DNA from: Kiloniellales bacterium | Lineage (GTDB): Bacteria > Pseudomonadota > Alphaproteobacteria > Kiloniellales > JAKSDN01 | Assembly: GCA_028280455.1 (NCBI GenBank) | Contig: JANQLT010000074.1 | Location: 1-64,000 of the forward strand | Length of the DNA stretch: 64,000 nucleotides | Reading direction: 5' to 3' | In this document: piece after piece, positions 30,324-40,676 of the stretch | Numbering within the stretch: the first letter of the stretch is position 1 | How the letters are laid out: each line of letters begins with the position of its first letter | Made by a program: the position numbers and the translations under genes | The notes under the pieces: generated by a model | What the model was told of the DNA's origin: nothing | Databases searched by the model: none | The model's input: the letters and a program-made list of their open reading frames with translations, nothing else

Positions 30324-31409
30324 ATGAGGAAAACCGGATACGCGAGCTGCCTCGGCGGCGTCGCGCTTAGCTTGCTCCTCGTCGCCAACGGGGCCGGAAG
30401 CAGCCAGGCCGAGCAACTGACGGTGGTCGGCTGGGGCGGCGCCCTGAGCGCGGCCGAGGCCGAGGCCTTCGACAAGCCCTTCACCGCCGAGACGGGCGTC
30501 AAGATCCTGGCCGAGGTCTACAACGGCGGCCTGGCGCAGGTGAAGGCGCAGATCGAGTCCGGCAAGGTCACCTGGGACGTCCTCGACGCCGAGATGACCG
30601 ACGCCGAGCTCGGCTGCGTCGAGGGGCTGCTGGAGGTGATCCCGACCTCCAAGCTGGCGCCCGGCGCGGACGGCAGCAAGCCCGAGACCGATTTCTTCGA
30701 CGACGCGCTGCATGAATGCGGCGTGGCGAACTACGTCTGGGCCAACGTCTACGCCTTCGACAAGCAGGCCTTTCCCGACGGCGGCCCGACCAAGATCGCC
30801 GATCTCTTCGACGTCGAGGGCTTCCCCGGCAAGCGCGGCCTGCGGAAGAGCCCGAAGGCCAACCTGGAGTGGGCCCTGATGGCCGACGGCGTGGCGCTCG
30901 ACGAGATCTACGACGTGCTGGCCGAGCCCGAGGGCGTCGAGCGCGCCTTCGCGGTGCTCGACCGGGTCAAGGACAACACGGTCTGGTGGGAAGCCGGCGC
31001 CCAGCCGCCGCAGCTCCTGGCCGACGGCGAGGTCGCCATGACCTCGGCCTACAACGGCCGGCTGTTCAACGCGATCGTCAAGGAGGGGCAGCCCTTCGAG
31101 ATCGTCTGGGACGGCCAGGTCTGGGACTACGGCGCCTTCATCGTGCCCCGGGGCACGCCGAACCGCGACCGGGCGATCGAGTACATCCGCTTCGCGACCT
31201 CGCCGCAGCGCCTGGCCGACCTGACCAACTACATCTCCTACGGGCCCGCGCGCGCTTCCGGCGTGGCGCTGGTCGCCGACGACATGAAAGGCCATCTGCC
31301 GACCGCCGAAGCGAACTTCGACAAGGGGATCCGGCAGAGCGCGACCTTCTGGTCCGACTACGGCGACCAGCTTCACGAACAGTTCGACGCCTGGCTGGCG
31401 GCGAACTGA
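30324..31409 (+). CDS. ABC transporter substrate-binding protein (PotD/Fe3+-type)
   Basis: Signal peptide then LTVVGWGGALSAAEAEAFDKPFTAETGVKI. Confidence 0.88.
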   Translation: MRKTGYASCLGGVALSLLLVANGAGSSQAEQLTVVGWGGALSAAEAEAFDKPFTAETGVKILAEVYNGGLAQVKAQIESGKVTWDVLDAEMTDAELGCVEGLLEVIPTSKLAPGADGSKPETDFFDDALHECGVANYVWANVYAFDKQAFPDGGPTKIADLFDVEGFPGKRGLRKSPKANLEWALMADGVALDEIYDVLAEPEGVERAFAVLDRVKDNTVWWEAGAQPPQLLADGEVAMTSAYNGRLFNAIVKEGQPFEIVWDGQVWDYGAFIVPRGTPNRDRAIEYIRFATSPQRLADLTNYISYGPARASGVALVADDMKGHLPTAEANFDKGIRQSATFWSDYGDQLHEQFDAWLAAN

Positions 31410-31513
31410 CGATTCGAGCGGGGCGGCGCGTCGCGCTGGCGCGCCGCCCGAATCCTGCGTAACAGAGTGCATCGAAACCGCTCGTTTCGCCGTTGGTCTC
31501 CACGGGCAGCGGA

Positions 31514-32401
31514 ATGGATCAGTTCGAAGCCGTCCAGGATCGCCTGACCAGAGTGCAGGTCGATTTGCCGCCGCAGCTCAGACGGGCCGCCGCCTATCTG
31601 CTCGAAAACCCCGGCGACGTCGCGACCCTCTCCATGAGGAAGGTCGCCGCGAACGCGCAGGTGCCGCTGCCGAACTTCGACCGGCTGGCCAAGGAGATCG
31701 GCTTCACCACCTACGGCGAGCTGCGCGACGTCTATCGCAAGCGCGTTCAGGCCGGCGGCACGATCGGCTATCCGGAGCGGGCCTCCAATCTGCTGTCGGC
31801 CGGCGAAGCCCAGGGCGCCGAGGCGACCTGGGCCGCCTTCCGGGATGCCGCCGTCGGCAACGTCAAGGGCGTGTTCGACAAGATCGACGCCGCGCTGATC
31901 GCCGGCGTGGCGGAGGAGCTGCACCGCCGCCGGCGGATCTACCTCGTCGGCATGCAGGGCTCGCGGCCCTTCATCAGCTACCTGCACTACATCGGCGGCA
32001 TGGCCACGCCCGACGTCAGCACGGTCGGCCGGGACGGCGCGGTCCTCGGCGACGACCTGGTCGATCTGGACGAGCGCGACGCGCTGATCTGTCTGGCGAT
32101 CAGGCCTTGCGCGCGCGGCACGGTGCAGGTGGCCAAGCTGGCCCGGGAGCGCGGCGCGCTGGTCATCGGCATCACCGACAGCCGGGCTTCGCCGCTTGCG
32201 GCGCAGGTCGACCGGGTCCTGCTCGCGCCCGTCGAGAGCCCTTCCTTCTTCGAGTCCTACGTCGGCGCGACCGCGATCATCGAGATGCTGGTCGGCTTCT
32301 ATATGATCGGCGGCGACAAGTCGGCTATCGAGAGGATCGAGAGGATCGAAGCGGACCGCCGCAGCCTCGGGGAATACTGGGACGAGGGGCAGGAGCCGTG
32401 A
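31514..32401 (+). CDS. MurR/RpiR family transcriptional regulator
   Basis: RpiR HTH (LRRAAAYLLENPGDVATLSMRKVAANAQVPLPNFDRLAKEIGF) plus SIS-like domain. Confidence 0.9.
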   Translation: MDQFEAVQDRLTRVQVDLPPQLRRAAAYLLENPGDVATLSMRKVAANAQVPLPNFDRLAKEIGFTTYGELRDVYRKRVQAGGTIGYPERASNLLSAGEAQGAEATWAAFRDAAVGNVKGVFDKIDAALIAGVAEELHRRRRIYLVGMQGSRPFISYLHYIGGMATPDVSTVGRDGAVLGDDLVDLDERDALICLAIRPCARGTVQVAKLARERGALVIGITDSRASPLAAQVDRVLLAPVESPSFFESYVGATAIIEMLVGFYMIGGDKSAIERIERIEADRRSLGEYWDEGQEP

Positions 32402-33309
32402 CCCGGGACGCGGCTCCGGAGTCCCTGCGCGTCCTCGCCTGCCAGTTGGCGGTGCCGGCGACGGCCCGGGCCGAGGACCGGGACGCCCATCTGCGTGATG
32501 CCGCCGAGCGGCTGCGCCGGGCGCTCTCGTCAAGCGGGCCGGTGGATCTGGTCGTGCTGCCGGAGCTGTCGAGCATCGACTATGGCCGCGCGGCCTTCGA
32601 CAGGCTGGACGACCTGGCGGAGCCGCTCGACGGCCCTTCGTTCGAGGCCTGGCGCGCCCTCGCGCGGGAGTTCGGCACCCACCTGGCCTACGGCTTCCCG
32701 CGCCGCGGCGACGGCGGGTTCCACATCGCGCACGCGGTCGTGGCGCCATCGGGCGCGCTGCTCGGGCACTACGACAAGCTGCACCTCGCCCAGTACGGCG
32801 CCTCGATGGAAAAGGACTACTTCAAGGTCGGCGGACACCTCTTCGTCTTCGAGATCGGGGGATTCCGCCTCGCCCCGATCATCTGCTACGACATCCGCAT
32901 CCCGGAGCTGGCGCGCACCCTGGCGGTCGAGCAGGGGGTCAACGTCATCCTGCACTCCGGCGCCTACTACCGGGACCCCTCGTTCTATAGCTGGCATCAG
33001 TTCGCGGTCAGCCGCGCGGTCGAGAACCAGGTCTTCCTGCTGAGCCTCAACCGCGCCGGCGCCTGCTACGGCAGCTCGATCTTCTGCCCGCCCTGGGTCG
33101 ACGGCGACCGAGAGCCGACCCTGCTGTCCGACCACGACGAGGTCTTCCAGCTCTTCACGCTCGACCTCGACGAGGTCGCCTACGCCCGCTCGCGCTTCTC
33201 CTTCTTGCGGGACCGCCTGCCGAGCTACGACCTTCCGGTCGTCGGCAGGGCGCGGGATCGGGCCGAAGAGGACCGCCCGGCGGCTCTGCAAGCACTGGTA
33301 GAGACCTGA
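32398..33309 (+). CDS. carbon-nitrogen hydrolase (nitrilase family)
   Basis: GTG start overlapping upstream stop; VVLPELSS (E), HYDKLHL (K), APIICYDIRIPELAR (C) catalytic motifs. Confidence 0.88.
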   Translation: MTRDAAPESLRVLACQLAVPATARAEDRDAHLRDAAERLRRALSSSGPVDLVVLPELSSIDYGRAAFDRLDDLAEPLDGPSFEAWRALAREFGTHLAYGFPRRGDGGFHIAHAVVAPSGALLGHYDKLHLAQYGASMEKDYFKVGGHLFVFEIGGFRLAPIICYDIRIPELARTLAVEQGVNVILHSGAYYRDPSFYSWHQFAVSRAVENQVFLLSLNRAGACYGSSIFCPPWVDGDREPTLLSDHDEVFQLFTLDLDEVAYARSRFSFLRDRLPSYDLPVVGRARDRAEEDRPAALQALVET

Positions 33310-33391
33310 AATCGGGCTCTCCGCCCTTGCCAGGGGCCGCCGCGACCCCCTTAGATAGAGGCCGGGGACCAAGCGGGGCGGGGGTTTAGCG

Positions 33392-34534
33392 ATCAACGAG
33401 CAGAGCCGGCCGGTCGAAGGCGCCGTCGGAGACGCCGAGCGGGGCGCCGCCCCCGCGATCTCGGCGCGCGGGGTCACCAAGATCTTCGGGGAAGGCGAGG
33501 CCGCCCTGCGGGCGCTCGACGACGTCTCCGTCGAGATCCGCGAGAACGAGTTCTTCACCCTGCTCGGGCCCTCGGGCTGCGGCAAGACCACGCTGCTGCG
33601 GCTGATCGCCGGCTTCGACCAGCCGAGCGCCGGCACCATCCTGCTCGAGGGCCAGGACATCTCGCACCTGCCGCCCTACCGGCGCTCGGTCAACACGGTG
33701 TTCCAGAGCTACGCGCTCTTCCCGCACATGACCGTCGCCCAGAACATCGCCTTCGGCCTGGAGATGCTCGGCCGGCCCCGGGCGGAGGTCGAGGAGACCG
33801 TGGCCTCGATGCTGGCGCTGGTGCGCATGGCCGAGCTGCGCGACCGGCGGACCGAGCAGATCTCCGGCGGCCAGCAGCAGCGCGTCGCCCTGGCCCGGGC
33901 GCTGGCGCCGCGGCCCAAGGTGCTGCTGCTCGACGAGCCGCTCTCGGCGCTCGACTACAAGCTGCGCAAGGACATGCAGATCGAGCTCAAGCGCCTGCAG
34001 CACGAGATCGGCGTGACCTTCATCTTCGTCACCCACGACCAGGACGAGGCGCTGACCATGTCCGACCGCATCGCGGTCATGAACCGCGGCAAGGTCCTGC
34101 AGGTCGGCAGCCCGCGCGAGATCTACGACCACCCGGCCGAGCGCTTCGTCGCCGACTTCATCGGCGACACCAATTTCCTGGAGGCCGAGGTGCTCTCCGC
34201 CGAGGGGCGCCGGGCGACGGTCCGCCTGGCCTCGGGGCGCGAGATCGCCGCCGACCTGCCGGCCGGCCTGGCGCCGAGCGGCCGGGTGACGGTCGCCGTC
34301 CGGCCGGAGCATGCGCGCCTCGCCGCGCCCGGTGCCGCCGAGGCGGAGATCGAGGGGACGCTCGAGAACATCGTCTACCTCGGCACGGACACCCACTATC
34401 ACATCGCCCTGCCGTCCGGCGGCGGCTTCGTCGTGCGCAGCCAGAACCTGCGCGACCGGGCCGAGGCGCACCAGGTCGGCGAGGCGGTCGGCATCGCCTT
34501 CACCGCCGACGCGCTGCAGGTCTTGCGGGACTGA
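33392..34534 (+). CDS. potA: ABC transporter ATP-binding protein (PotA-like); start codon uncertain
   Basis: Walker [23 protein letters not shown] (upstream of the first ATG at 33698), signature [15 protein letters not shown]; no canonical start upstream of Walker A; ATC at 33392 used as provisional start. Confidence 0.85.
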   Translation: MNEQSRPVEGAVGDAERGAAPAISARGVTKIFGEGEAALRALDDVSVEIRENEFFTLLGPSGCGKTTLLRLIAGFDQPSAGTILLEGQDISHLPPYRRSVNTVFQSYALFPHMTVAQNIAFGLEMLGRPRAEVEETVASMLALVRMAELRDRRTEQISGGQQQRVALARALAPRPKVLLLDEPLSALDYKLRKDMQIELKRLQHEIGVTFIFVTHDQDEALTMSDRIAVMNRGKVLQVGSPREIYDHPAERFVADFIGDTNFLEAEVLSAEGRRATVRLASGREIAADLPAGLAPSGRVTVAVRPEHARLAAPGAAEAEIEGTLENIVYLGTDTHYHIALPSGGGFVVRSQNLRDRAEAHQVGEAVGIAFTADALQVLRD

Positions 34535-34535
34535 C

Positions 34536-35477
34536 ATGGCCAGCGTCGCCCTCGACAACCCCGAGGCACGCGACGCGATCGAGCGCGAGCGCCGGCGCGA
34601 GGTTCAGCGCAAGTGGCTGCTCTGCGCGCCGGCCCTCTTCGTGCTGTTCTGCGCCGCCTCCGGCCCGCTGCTCATCGTCCTGGTCTATTCCTTCCTCGAG
34701 GCCGGCGAATACACGGGCGTCGTCTGGCGGTTCTCCGGCGAGGCCTGGACCAACGTGGTCCTGCAGCGCGACATCTTCGACGGCACGATCTCGATCGCCG
34801 ACGCCCATGTCTCGATCCTCTGGCGCTCGGTCCGGCTGGCCTTCCTGACCACCCTGGTGACCCTGGTCTTCGGCTTTCCGACCGCCTACTTCATCGCGAC
34901 CCGGCCGCCGAGCAGCCGCAACATCTGGCTGTTCCTGATCACCATTCCCTTCTGGACCAACCTGCTGATCCGGACCTTCGCGATCCTCGAGCTGATCCGC
35001 AACGAGGGCTTCGTCAACACCGGCCTGATGGCGCTGGGCCTGATCGACGAGCCGATCCAGATGCTCTACAGCGACTTCGCGATCCTGGTCGGCATGGCCT
35101 ACGTCTACCTGCCGCTCATGGTGCTGCCGCTCTACGCCTCGATGGAGCGGCTCGACTTCAGGCTGGTCGAGGCCGCCTACGACCTCTACGCCACGCCCTT
35201 CCGGGTGCTGCGCCGGGTCATCGTGCCCCTGGCCAAGCCGGGCATCGTCGCCGGCTCGATCCTGGTCTTCATCCCGGCGCTCGGCGCCTTCGTGACGCCG
35301 CGCGTGCTGGGCGGCGGCAAGAAGATGATGCTCGGCAACCTGATCGAGCTGCAGTACGGCGCCGGGCGCAACTGGCCGCTCGGCGCGGCGCTCTCGATCA
35401 CCTTGCTGGCGATCGTCATGGTCGCGCTGATCGTCTACGTGCGCACGGTGCAGCGCGGCGAGGAGGCGCGGACATGA
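34536..35477 (+). CDS. potB: ABC transporter permease (PotB-like)
   Basis: MASVALDNPEARDAIERERRREVQRKWLLCAPALFVLF...; EAA-type loop EAAYDLYATPFRVLRRVIVPLAKPG. Confidence 0.9.
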   Translation: MASVALDNPEARDAIERERRREVQRKWLLCAPALFVLFCAASGPLLIVLVYSFLEAGEYTGVVWRFSGEAWTNVVLQRDIFDGTISIADAHVSILWRSVRLAFLTTLVTLVFGFPTAYFIATRPPSSRNIWLFLITIPFWTNLLIRTFAILELIRNEGFVNTGLMALGLIDEPIQMLYSDFAILVGMAYVYLPLMVLPLYASMERLDFRLVEAAYDLYATPFRVLRRVIVPLAKPGIVAGSILVFIPALGAFVTPRVLGGGKKMMLGNLIELQYGAGRNWPLGAALSITLLAIVMVALIVYVRTVQRGEEART

Positions 35478-36319
35478 GCGTCCAGACCGCCGGCGGGGCC
35501 GCCACCGGCCGGGCAGGCAAGCGCTCGAGCTTCTCGCTGCGGCGCCAGCCGGGCTTCACGACCATCGCGATCATCTGCTTCCTGCTGCTCTATGCGCCGA
35601 TCATCACCCTGGTCGTCTATTCCTTCAACGCGGGCAAGCACATTTCCATCTGGGAGGGCTTCTCCCTGCAGTGGTACGTCTCCGCTTGGCACAACGAGGC
35701 GGTGCAGGATGCGGCCCTGCGCTCGCTGATCCTGGCGAGCCTGGCGTCTTTCTTCTCGACCCTGCTGGCCACCATGGCGGCGCTCGGCACCACCCGTACG
35801 CGGCCCTTCCGCGGCCTGACGGCGATCTACGCGATGATCAACCAGCCGCTGATGGTGCCGGAGATCGTCACCGCCGTGGCGCTGCTGATCCTCTTCGCCA
35901 TCATCAAGGTCGCGACCGGCATCCAAGGCATGGTCTACCTGGTCGTCGCCCACACGGCCTTCTGCATTCCCTTCGCCTATCTGCCGATCCGCGCCCGCCT
36001 CGAGGGCATGGACCTGACCTTGGAGAGGGCGGCGGCCGACCTCTACGCGACGCCCTGGATGACCTTCCGGCGGGTCACCCTGCCGCTGCTCTGGCCCGGC
36101 ATCCTGGCCGGCGCGATGCTCGCCTTCGTCATCTCGCTGGACGACGTGGTGATCACCGAGTTCGTCAAGTCGGCCGGCCAGGAGACCTTGCCGACCTACA
36201 TGCTCGGCCAGCTCCGGCGCATCATCACGCCGGAGATCAACGCCATCTCGACGGCCCTGCTGGCCATCTCGATGTTGATCGTCTCACTCTTCTTCCTGAT
36301 TTCCCGCAAACGCGCCTAG
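35474..36319 (+). CDS. potC: ABC transporter permease (PotC-like)
   Basis: ATG overlaps potB stop; EAA-type loop ERAAADLYATPWMTFRRVTLPLLWPG. Confidence 0.9.
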   Translation: MSVQTAGGAATGRAGKRSSFSLRRQPGFTTIAIICFLLLYAPIITLVVYSFNAGKHISIWEGFSLQWYVSAWHNEAVQDAALRSLILASLASFFSTLLATMAALGTTRTRPFRGLTAIYAMINQPLMVPEIVTAVALLILFAIIKVATGIQGMVYLVVAHTAFCIPFAYLPIRARLEGMDLTLERAAADLYATPWMTFRRVTLPLLWPGILAGAMLAFVISLDDVVITEFVKSAGQETLPTYMLGQLRRIITPEINAISTALLAISMLIVSLFFLISRKRA

Positions 36320-36352
36320 AATGGCGCTATCCAGTCTAAAAGGAGGCAAGGC

Positions 36353-37387
36353 ATGAAGCGGACGTTCATCCCGTCGCTCGTCGCGGCGGCCCTGCTGGTT
36401 GCGGCCGGCGGTGCCCAGGCGGCAGGCGAGTTGAACCTCTACAACTGGGGCAACTACACCAGCCCGGACCTCATCAAGAAGTTCGAAGAGACCCACGGCA
36501 TCAAGGTCACGATCACCGACTACGATTCCAACTCGACCGCGCTGGCCAAGGTCAAGGCGGGCGGCCACGGCTTCGACATGGCGGTGCCCTCGGCGAACTT
36601 CGTCAAGATCTTCATCGAGGAAGGCCTGGCGATGAACACCCGGGTCGACCAGATGGAGAACTTCAAGCACGTCGCCAAGGAATGGCGCGATCCGCCCTGG
36701 GACCCGGGCCGGCAATACAGCGCGCCCTGGCAGTGGGGCAGCGTCGGCATGGTGGTCGACACGGACGTCTACGGCGGCGACATCAACACCTCGGCCGTGT
36801 TCCTCGATCCGCCTGAAGAGCTGGTCGGCAAGATCAACGTCGCACCCGAGATGAGCGACATCATGGGCCTGACGCTGCTCTACGTCGGCAGCGAGCCCTG
36901 CACAGCCGACAAGGTAGCGCTGAAGAAGGCCCGCGACGTCTTGGTCGCGGCCAAGCCGAAGTGGCTGTCGATGGACTACGGCCTGGTCGAGAAGATGCCG
37001 CGCGGCGACTTCTCCGCGGCCGCCTACTGGAACGGCGCGGCCTTCCGCGCGCGCCTCGCCAAGCCCTCGATCAAGTTCGGCTACCCGCGCGAGGGCTTCC
37101 CGCTCTGGATGGACTCCGTGGTCGTGCTCAAGGACGCCAAGAACGTCGAGAACGCCAAGCTGTTCCAGAACTTCATCATGGACCCGGAGAACGCGGCCAT
37201 GATCTCGGCCTTCGCGCGCTACGCCAACGGCATCGACGGGTCTGAGAAGTACATGCCGGAAGACATGAAGGATGCGGTCGAGATCCAGATTCCGGACGAG
37301 TACAAGGACAAGGGAGTCTTCCTCGCGGCCTGCCCGAAAGAGGTCAACGACATCCACACGGCCATCTGGACCGAACTGACCAAGTGA
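36353..37387 (+). CDS. potD: extracellular polyamine-type substrate-binding protein (PotD/PotF-like)
   Basis: 344 aa; signal peptide, GELNLYNWGNYTSPDLIKKFEETHGIKVTITDYDSN. Confidence 0.92.
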   Translation: MKRTFIPSLVAAALLVAAGGAQAAGELNLYNWGNYTSPDLIKKFEETHGIKVTITDYDSNSTALAKVKAGGHGFDMAVPSANFVKIFIEEGLAMNTRVDQMENFKHVAKEWRDPPWDPGRQYSAPWQWGSVGMVVDTDVYGGDINTSAVFLDPPEELVGKINVAPEMSDIMGLTLLYVGSEPCTADKVALKKARDVLVAAKPKWLSMDYGLVEKMPRGDFSAAAYWNGAAFRARLAKPSIKFGYPREGFPLWMDSVVVLKDAKNVENAKLFQNFIMDPENAAMISAFARYANGIDGSEKYMPEDMKDAVEIQIPDEYKDKGVFLAACPKEVNDIHTAIWTELTK

Positions 37388-37400
37388 TCTTCTGAGGTTG

Positions 37401-37427
37401 CCGGGGGCTCGCGGCGCGGGCTCCCGG
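37401..37427 (+). terminator. candidate hairpin downstream of the pot operon
   Basis: CCGGGGGCTCGC-GGC-GCGGGCTCCCGG stem with G-U tolerance; no clear U-tract. Confidence 0.35.
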
Positions 37428-37448
37428 CCAAGACTCCGTTCGGCAGGG

Positions 37449-38321
37449 CTATCGAGCGTCGATGGCCCGCCGCGGCGAGACGGTCAGGGCCAGCCCGACG
37501 AAGATGAGCAGCGCCCCGGCGATCTGCAGCCCCGTTAGCCGCTCGCCGAGCGTCAGGGCCGAGAGGGCGATGCCGAACACCGGCACGAGCAGGAAGAGGG
37601 GCGCGACCGCCGCGGCCGAGTAGGTGGCGAGCAGGCGGCCCCAGATCGCGAAGCCCAAGAGGGTCGCGAGCAGGGCCGAGTAGGCGACGGCGCCGACGAC
37701 CTCCCAGGTGATCGTGGCGACAAGGTTGGCGACCGAGCCCCGGGATTCGAAGACCAAGGACAGAGCGAGAAGCGGTAGCGGCGCGGCCAGGCTCATCCAG
37801 ACCGCCACGCCCAAGGTGTCGACCTTGCCGAGGGACTTCAGGAGGTTGTTGCCCGATGCGCCGCAGAGAGCGGCGATCAGGATCAGGGCCAGTCCGAGGA
37901 GGCCGCCGCCGTCGGCCCGGTCGGCGACCAGGCAGGCGAGGCCGGCCAAGGCCAAGGCAAGGGCGCCCACCTGCCGAAGGTGGAGCCTCTCCGAGAACAC
38001 CAGCATGGCGATCAGGATGGTGAAGAAGGCCTGGGTGTGGACGAGCAGCGACGCGAGGCTGGCCGAGATCCCCTGGGTCATCGAGACGAACATGAAGCCG
38101 TACTGACCCGCGCCGAGGAAGCTGCCGAGCAGCAGGAGCTTCGGCCAGGGCACGGCCGGGCGCGGGATCACCAGGACGAAGGCCGCCGCGCAGAGAAACC
38201 TGAGGAAGGCGAAGAAGATCGGCGGCGTCGCCTCGAGCGCGATGGCCGAGACCGGGAAGGTGGCGCCCCACACGAAGGCCGCAAGGATCGCCAGCAAGAG
38301 GTCGCGCGGGGTCAGGGCCAT
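37449..38321 (-). CDS. EamA/DMT family transporter
   Basis: MALTPRDLLLAILAAFVWGATFPVSAIALEATPPIFFAFLRFL; two 5-TM repeats. Confidence 0.9.
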   Translation of the reverse strand: MALTPRDLLLAILAAFVWGATFPVSAIALEATPPIFFAFLRFLCAAAFVLVIPRPAVPWPKLLLLGSFLGAGQYGFMFVSMTQGISASLASLLVHTQAFFTILIAMLVFSERLHLRQVGALALALAGLACLVADRADGGGLLGLALILIAALCGASGNNLLKSLGKVDTLGVAVWMSLAAPLPLLALSLVFESRGSVANLVATITWEVVGAVAYSALLATLLGFAIWGRLLATYSAAAVAPLFLLVPVFGIALSALTLGERLTGLQIAGALLIFVGLALTVSPRRAIDAR

Positions 38322-38474
38322 GCGGCGGACTCTACTCTCGGCTCTCCGGGTCAATCCAAGGAAAGGACAGGAGCGCAGCCCCGGAAGTCAGCGTCGAATG
38401 TGACTTTGAAATTCGTCAAGCCCGAGGATGACTGATGCAAAAGCTCGATGTGTCGAGCTCATCGAGCTTTGGAG

Positions 38475-39173
38475 TTACTGCGGCGCCCCGCCACCCCCGC
38501 CGAGCCCGAAGATGAAGAGCAGCAGAATGACGACGACGATCAGGCCCGTCACCCAGACGCCGGTCTTGACGCCGGCGCCGACGTTGGGGTCGTCGATCGG
38601 CTCGGGCGGGCCGTGGTGGCCGCCGTGGTCGTCGGCGTGCTCCGCCTGGGCGCCGGCGCCGTGGCTCGCGGCGGCAGCCGCTGCAACGGCCGCCTCGGCC
38701 TGGGGCGCGGCGTCTTCGGCTTCTTCAGCGGCCGGCTGGGCGACATGCTCTTCGAGGTTGGCGAAGAAGTCGCCGGCGAGCTTCTTGGCGGTGCCGTCGA
38801 TCAGGCGGCTGCCGATCTGGGCGAGCTTGCCGCCGACCTGGGCGTCGACCTCGTAGGTCAGCAGGGTGCCGTCGCCGTCCTCGGCGAGGTTGACGGTCGC
38901 GCCGCCCTTGGCGAAGCCGGCCGCGCCGCCCTTGCCCTCGCCGCTGATCCGGTAGCTCTCCGGCGGGTTGAGGTCGGAGAGGGTGACCGAGCCCTGGAAC
39001 TTGGCCGCGACCGGGCCGACCTTGGCCTTCACCTTGGCGTTCATCTCCGTGTCGGAGACCTTCTCGATCTCCTCGCAGCCGGGGATGCAGGCCTGCAGGA
39101 CCTCCGCGTCGTTGAGCGCCGCCCAAACGGTCTCGCGCGGCGCGGCGATCCGCTGTTCTCCGGTCAAATGCAT
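38475..39173 (-). CDS. coxG: CoxG-like SRPBCC family protein
   Basis: MHLTGEQRIAAPRETVWAALNDAEVLQACIPGCEEIEKVSDTEMNAKVKAKVGPVAAKFQG; C-terminal TM anchor. Confidence 0.92.
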   Translation of the reverse strand: MHLTGEQRIAAPRETVWAALNDAEVLQACIPGCEEIEKVSDTEMNAKVKAKVGPVAAKFQGSVTLSDLNPPESYRISGEGKGGAAGFAKGGATVNLAEDGDGTLLTYEVDAQVGGKLAQIGSRLIDGTAKKLAGDFFANLEEHVAQPAAEEAEDAAPQAEAAVAAAAAASHGAGAQAEHADDHGGHHGPPEPIDDPNVGAGVKTGVWVTGLIVVVILLLFIFGLGGGGGAPQ

Positions 39174-39285
39174 GGCGGCCCTCGCTTCCCCAGTCTGCGC
39201 TGTCTCTACCCGTCCTCGTCGGACGCCGCCAAGCTAGCGGCGGCGCCGGGGCCCGGCAAGCTGGGCAGCGTCGGCGCCTCTCGCC

Positions 39286-39750
39286 TCAGAAACGGATGAC
39301 CAGGACCTCGACCCGGCGGTCGGACTGCGCCTCGTCGTTGCCCAGCAGGTCGCTGACCAGGCCCTCGCCGAAGGCCTCGCCGCGGGTCGAGATGTCGAAG
39401 AGCTTGCGCGGCAGGCCCTGCTTCTCGAGGTAGGCCGCGACCGCCTCGGCGCGCCGGAGCGCCAGCTTCTCGTTGTAGGCAGCGTTGCCCTGCTTGTCGG
39501 CCTGGCCCTCGATGCAGATCTTCATGTTGGGGTTGCCGCGGTTCTGCTCGGCGACCTCGTTCAGCTCCTTCCGGTACTCGGGCTTGATCACCGTGCTGTC
39601 GGTGTCGAAGTGCACCACCGTCGGCGCCAGGGCCGTGCCGCCCTGCCGGTTGCAATCGGCCAGGGCCGCCCCCGCCGAGCCGAGCCATAGGGCCGCGGCC
39701 AGCGGCAGGACCAGCGGCCGAATCATCAATCCACGCATCTTGGTTCCCAT
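39286..39750 (-). CDS. OmpA family protein
   Basis: ICIEGQADKQGNAAYNEKLALRRAEAVAAYLEKQGL OmpA-like domain. Confidence 0.88.
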   Translation of the reverse strand: MGTKMRGLMIRPLVLPLAAALWLGSAGAALADCNRQGGTALAPTVVHFDTDSTVIKPEYRKELNEVAEQNRGNPNMKICIEGQADKQGNAAYNEKLALRRAEAVAAYLEKQGLPRKLFDISTRGEAFGEGLVSDLLGNDEAQSDRRVEVLVIRF

Positions 39751-39776
39751 CCCATCCTGGTTGATCCGATCCCCCG

Positions 39777-40676
39777 TCAGCCCCCCAGAAACAGCCGCCC
39801 GACCCGCTCGTCCCGCAGCAGGGCGTCGCCGCGGTCGGCCATGGCCAGGTTGCCGGAGACCAGCACGTAGCCGATGTCGGCGAACTCCAGGCCCTTCTTG
39901 GCATTCTGCTCGACCATGACAATGGTCTTGCCGTCCTTGCGCTGCAAGTCATGCAGGATCTCGAAGACCATGTCGATGAAGCGCGGCTCCAGGCCGATCG
40001 AGGGCTCGTCGACCAGGAGCACCTCGGGCTCCATGACCAGGGCGCGGGAGATCTCCAGCAGGCGGCGCTCGCCGCCTGAGAGCACCTTGGCCGCATGGGA
40101 GCGGCGCTCGGCCAGGCGCGGATACTTCTCGAAGATCTCCTCGGCCTTCCGCTTGGCCTGGGCCGTGGTCTCCATCAGGTAGCCGCCCATCCAGAGGTTC
40201 TCTTCCACGGTCATGGCCGGGAAGACGGACTTGTCCTGCAGGATGTAGGCGACACCCGCGTGACGCAGCTTGTCCTTGGAGGACATGCTCGTCACGTCGC
40301 GGCCGCCGACCGAGATGGTGCCGTCGAAGATGTTGGTGAAGCCGAAGATGGAATGCAGGATCGTCGACTTGCCGGCGCCGTTCGGGCCGATCAGGCAGAG
40401 CGACTGGCCCTTGCCGACCTGCAGGTTGAAGTCGTGCAGGATCTCCATCTTGCCGTAGCCGGCGCGCAGGTCCTTGATCTCGACCTGAACCTCGCCCTCG
40501 ACCAGCTCGGCGACGCGGCCCGGCGGCACGCCCGCCTCTGCAATCGCTTGCGCCTGGCGGTTGACCTCCTCGACCGAGATGACCGTCTCGACCGAGCCGA
40601 CGTGGTAGCCGCTGGCCCGCGTCGGGCCGTCGCCGGCGCGTGTCGTTCCTTCTTGCCGGTCGCTTTGCCCGGCCAT
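39777..40676 (-). CDS. livF: branched-chain amino acid-type ABC ATP-binding protein (LivF-like)
   Basis: Walker A LIGPNGAGKSTILHSIFG, signature LSGGERRLLEISRAL; long N-terminal extension. Confidence 0.9.
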   Translation of the reverse strand: MAGQSDRQEGTTRAGDGPTRASGYHVGSVETVISVEEVNRQAQAIAEAGVPPGRVAELVEGEVQVEIKDLRAGYGKMEILHDFNLQVGKGQSLCLIGPNGAGKSTILHSIFGFTNIFDGTISVGGRDVTSMSSKDKLRHAGVAYILQDKSVFPAMTVEENLWMGGYLMETTAQAKRKAEEIFEKYPRLAERRSHAAKVLSGGERRLLEISRALVMEPEVLLVDEPSIGLEPRFIDMVFEILHDLQRKDGKTIVMVEQNAKKGLEFADIGYVLVSGNLAMADRGDALLRDERVGRLFLGG

